In this document: in pieces, positions 7,555 to 11,125 of the stretch
Position numbering within the stretch: position 1 is the stretch's first letter
Layout of the letters: every line of letters begins with the position of its first letter
Assembly (NCBI GenBank): GCA_023415725.1
Contig: JAEZJR010000157.1
Location: 1-11,125 of the forward strand
Direction: 5' to 3'
Length of the DNA: 11,125 nucleotides
Origin: Acidobacteriota bacterium
Lineage (GTDB): Bacteria; Acidobacteriota; Blastocatellia; Pyrinomonadales; Pyrinomonadaceae
Notes under the pieces: model-generated
The model's input: the letters and a program-made list of their open reading frames with translations, nothing else
Database searches by the model: none
What the model was told of the DNA's origin: nothing
Made by a program: the position numbers and the translations under genes

Positions 7555-7593
7555 GGACCGATCAGCGCTGCAGCGTTGGCCGGTCCCTTTTTT
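7555..7593 (+). terminator. Intrinsic terminator after the second TPR gene
   Basis: GGACCG (7555-7560) pairs with CGGTCC (7581-7586). After one A-C mismatch, TCAGCGC (7562-7568) pairs with GCGTTGG (7573-7579) with two wobbles, around a TGCA loop. TTTTTT (7588-7593) follows after one C. The stem and T-tract make a strong plus-strand terminator for the gene ending at 7469. Confidence 0.8.
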
Positions 7594-7610
7594 GTCAACC
7601 TCAGGAGAAA

Positions 7611-7685
7611 ATGAGGACTGGAGCTCGTTTCTATAGTGTATTGACCAAAAGTTCGGAAACCTTACGGACTTTTTTCCAGATCTGA
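7611..7685 (+). CDS. Possible 24-residue leader ORF upstream of the sigma factor
   Basis: ATG 7611 opens a 24-codon frame (MRTGARFYSV...FFQI) ending at TGA 7683-7685. AGGAG (7603-7607) lies only three bases before the ATG, a strong sequence at unusually short spacing. The frame ends inside the imperfect palindrome at 7668-7693, as leader peptides sometimes do. There is no family match that I recognise, and a chance ORF this short is common, so this is speculative. A -10-like TATAGT at 7632-7637 lies inside it, and if that were used the ORF would not be transcribed from it. Confidence 0.2.
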   Translation: MRTGARFYSVLTKSSETLRTFFQI

Positions 7686-7693
7686 AAAAAAGT
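7668..7693. repeat. 26-base imperfect palindrome upstream of the sigma gene
   Basis: The two 13-base arms are symmetrical about 7680/7681, with a CAGATCTG core flanked by T6 and A6 tracts and one mismatched pair (7676/7685). It lies 95 bases before the chosen sigma start and directly before an alternative TTG at 7695. It could be an operator for a dimeric regulator or an RNA hairpin. The T and A tracts on each side also resemble a weak bidirectional terminator. Confidence 0.5.
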
Positions 7694-7787
7694 TTTGGGC
7701 GCTTTGTCGGATAGGGCGTTGGCGGGTTTGTCTAATTGCGCGGTTTATGCCATTCTGCATCCGCAAAATCGCAACCGTCACCCACAG

Positions 7788-8369
7788 ATGAAGGACCGTA
7801 ACATCCTGCAATCGCACCAGTTCGAAGCACTTCTGCGACTTTTCTCCGAAAACCGAGAAGAGGCTGGGAAGCTGTACGAAGCGGTGAGGCGACGGCTCGT
7901 TCAGTACTTTCTCAGCAAACGCTGCGACCATGCCGAGCAACTCGCCGACGAGACGCTAAACCGTGTCGCGAGCAGGGCGGAAACATACGACCCATCGAGA
8001 AACATACGCCCGACGACATTCGTATTCGGCTTCGCGTCAAAGATCTACTTGGAATACCTTCGTCGCCCAGACCGCGGCGCGGTGCCGCTGGAGTTGGGCG
8101 ATGTCGATTCGACCGCGGCGCCGAACGCGATCCTGGATAATGAAGCGGAATTCGAATGCCTGGACGCGTGCCTTCAGCGGCTATCGGTCGATGACCGTGA
8201 ACTGGTGATCAAGTATTACAGTCGCGAGAAGGCGGAAAGGATCGAGATGCGGCGGCAGTTGGCGGAGTTTCTTGGTGTGACGCAGGAGGCTCTGCATGCA
8301 CGGGTTTTCCGCCTCCGGCGGAACCTGCGCAAATGCGTTGACGACTGCGTAAAGAAAAAAAAGCGTTAG
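7788..8369 (+). CDS. RNA polymerase sigma factor, ECF-like (sigma-70 family)
   Basis: Protein of 193 residues with the two-domain layout of extracytoplasmic-function sigma factors, which direct RNA polymerase to specific promoters. A diverged sigma-2 region spans about residues 28-93 (LADETLNRVASRAETYDPSR and then TTFVFGFASKIYLEYLRR). Sigma-4 spans about 123-186, with QRLSVDDRELVIKYY and a helix-turn-helix in RRQLAEFLGVTQEALHARVF (155-174). The C-terminus is very basic. The start is uncertain: ATG 7788 has no clear Shine-Dalgarno, while an in-frame TTG at 7695 would add 31 residues that do not resemble sigma-2. The family call is firm for sigma-4 and moderate for sigma-2. A membrane protein starts 35 bases downstream and is probably its anti-sigma factor. 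Confidence 0.82.
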   Translation: MKDRNILQSHQFEALLRLFSENREEAGKLYEAVRRRLVQYFLSKRCDHAEQLADETLNRVASRAETYDPSRNIRPTTFVFGFASKIYLEYLRRPDRGAVPLELGDVDSTAAPNAILDNEAEFECLDACLQRLSVDDRELVIKYYSREKAERIEMRRQLAEFLGVTQEALHARVFRLRRNLRKCVDDCVKKKKR

Positions 8370-8404
8370 ATTTGGCCGCATTTCCGCAATAGGAAGTGAG
8401 CGGC

Positions 8405-9199
8405 TTGAAGTGGATGGCCCTCGAGACCGAAAGGATAAGGCGATTTTTGCTTGGCGACGTTAGCGAGGCGGAACGACAGGATCTTGCCATGAGCATCAGC
8501 GAGCACGATTTCGAGCAGGATATTGAGGCCGCGGAGAACGAACTAATCGAGGAATATCTCGAGGGCACCCTTTCGAGCGAGGATAAGGAGCTTTTTGAGA
8601 GCCATTACCTTTCGAGCGGTGAACACCGTGACCTCGTACACGAGTTGGCCCTGTTGAAGAGATATTCGAGCGGCCCAGCGCAAGCTTATCTGACCGGCGA
8701 GATGCCGGTCATTAACGATGGGCTTTCGCAATACAGACCGCTGGCCGCCGCGGCGGTCGTGGTGGTGCTCGGTTTTCTCGGGCTGCTTTCGTGGACGATG
8801 TTCTCCGTCGATCCGCCTCTGCCGCCGCTGGAGCAGAAATATGTGGAGCTGAACGGTGGGGACCTGAGCGATCTCAGCCAGTACCCGTCGATGGTGCTGG
8901 TGCGCGAATCGGAGATCCAACCCGCACGCGAGCCAAGATTCAAGAAAGACGGGCCGGGAACGAGTTTTCTGTTCAGGATGCCGGTCGGCCCTGCCGACCA
9001 GAGCGGATATGATGCGGCAGTCTCACTTGACGGCCAAGAGGCCTTCAAGATGAGCGGCCTGCATTCGTATCAAGCAGAAGGCGCGAGCGAGGTGAGGCTG
9101 CTGCTGCCGAGGGAGATCTTCAAGACCGGCCATGTGGCAATCACCCTCACCCCGAAGGACGGTAATGCCGCGGCTGTTTATCCTTTCATAGCGGAGTGA
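8405..9199 (+). CDS. Single-pass membrane protein, probable anti-sigma factor
   Basis: About 264 residues. The cytoplasmic N-terminal part is acidic and helical, with LETERIRRFLLGDVSEAE and ENELIEEYLEGTLSSEDKEL. Such patterns are typical of anti-sigma N-terminal domains, although no His/Cys zinc-binding (HxxxCxxC) motif is present. A single transmembrane helix lies at about residues 112-134 (PLAAAAVVVVLGFLGLLSW), then a Pro-rich linker and a roughly 120-residue extracytoplasmic domain with beta-like segments. The start is a choice: TTG 8405 sits eight bases after AGGAAG (8391-8396), GTG 8396 overlaps that site, and ATG 8414 has none at good spacing. Placement directly after an ECF sigma gene suggests it binds that sigma at the membrane. 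The role is inferred from layout and context, not from a recognised domain. Confidence 0.75.
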   Translation: MKWMALETERIRRFLLGDVSEAERQDLAMSISEHDFEQDIEAAENELIEEYLEGTLSSEDKELFESHYLSSGEHRDLVHELALLKRYSSGPAQAYLTGEMPVINDGLSQYRPLAAAAVVVVLGFLGLLSWTMFSVDPPLPPLEQKYVELNGGDLSDLSQYPSMVLVRESEIQPAREPRFKKDGPGTSFLFRMPVGPADQSGYDAAVSLDGQEAFKMSGLHSYQAEGASEVRLLLPREIFKTGHVAITLTPKDGNAAAVYPFIAE

Positions 9200-9231
9200 A
9201 ATTGCGATTTCGAAGGCGCGAGGCGTTTAGG

Positions 9232-9237
9232 TATACT
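9232..9237 (+). promoter_or_regulatory. Possible -10 box of the carB promoter
   Basis: TATACT matches five of six -10 positions and lies 26 bases before ATG 9264, giving a leader of about 20 bases. The hexamer TTCGAA at 17-base spacing (9209-9214) is a poor -35. The preceding gene stops at 9199, with no terminator-like hairpin in between. Confidence 0.35.
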
Positions 9238-9263
9238 ATGGATTTGCCCGGGTTCCATAAACG

Positions 9264-11125
<1,862 letters not shown>

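Larger units (their letters stand above)
7465..7599 (+). other. Multi-hairpin structured intergenic element (possible structured RNA)
   Basis: Three hairpins follow each other: 7478-7510 (GGCCC-A-GAAG with CTTC-C-GGGCC), 7516-7533 (GTCGATG, GCAG loop, CATCGAC, perfect) and 7555-7586 (long stem, TGCA loop). The flanks may also pair: AAAAAG (7471-7476) with CTTTTT (7587-7592), extended by GTT (7465-7467) with AAC (7597-7599) across one bulge and one mismatch. The result would be a closed junction with three arms. The T-tract needed for the outer stem is also the terminator tail, so the two folds would compete. The element overlaps the stop codon of the TPR gene. I do not recognise a known RNA family. 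This and the next entries fill most of the gene-free stretch 7470-7787. Confidence 0.4.

Noticed and set aside
6897..7598. 233-codon minus-strand ORF covering the 3' part of the second TPR gene and the hairpin region
   Set aside because: It starts in the terminator and is antisense to well-formed TPR repeats; it has no family resemblance and no convincing ribosome site. The minus-strand hairpin would also stop its transcript early.
7641..7669. TTGACC as a -35 box for the sigma gene
   Set aside because: No acceptable -10 hexamer lies 16-18 bases downstream; the sequence there is TACGGA or ACGGAC.
7695..7787. 31-residue N-terminal extension of the sigma factor from TTG 7695
   Set aside because: The extra residues do not resemble sigma region 2 and the TTG has no ribosome site. 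Kept only as an alternative start.

Overview
The window (11,125 bases, fairly GC-rich) looks like a stretch of ordinary chromosome from a Gram-negative-type bacterium. My best guess is the phylum Acidobacteriota, class Blastocatellia or a relative. This rests on remembered family resemblance, not on a search: the EF-G variant type, a pair of long secreted TPR proteins, the sigma/anti-sigma style and the short CACGGA intergenic repeats. I see no transposase, integrase, CRISPR array, tRNA or rRNA.

Layout, left to right. A variant translation elongation factor G is on the minus strand and runs off the left edge (1-1950). A 369-base divergent intergenic region follows. The rest of the window is on the plus strand: a secreted TPR protein (2320-4209) with a strong intrinsic terminator, a repeat-bearing spacer, murB for peptidoglycan precursor synthesis (4464-5510), and a second secreted TPR protein (5622-7469) that is clearly a paralogue of the first. 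Next is a highly structured 318-base intergenic region with three hairpins, a terminator, a possible 24-codon ORF and a 26-base palindrome. It is followed by an ECF-type sigma factor (7788-8369), a single-pass membrane protein that is probably its anti-sigma factor (8405-9199), and carB, the large subunit of carbamoyl-phosphate synthase (9264 to the right edge, incomplete).

Functional reading. The two TPR proteins carry signal peptides and share a short motif just after the predicted cleavage site, so they probably act in the periplasm or at the envelope. The murB gene between them makes a cell-envelope role plausible but does not prove it. The sigma/anti-sigma pair is a probable signalling module whose target is not visible here. 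The EF-G variant and carB appear to be independent housekeeping transcription units.

The most interesting items are the duplicated TPR pair around murB with its post-signal-peptide motif, the multi-hairpin intergenic element at 7465-7599, and the leader of the sigma gene. I find no convincing evidence of a wholly new multi-gene system.
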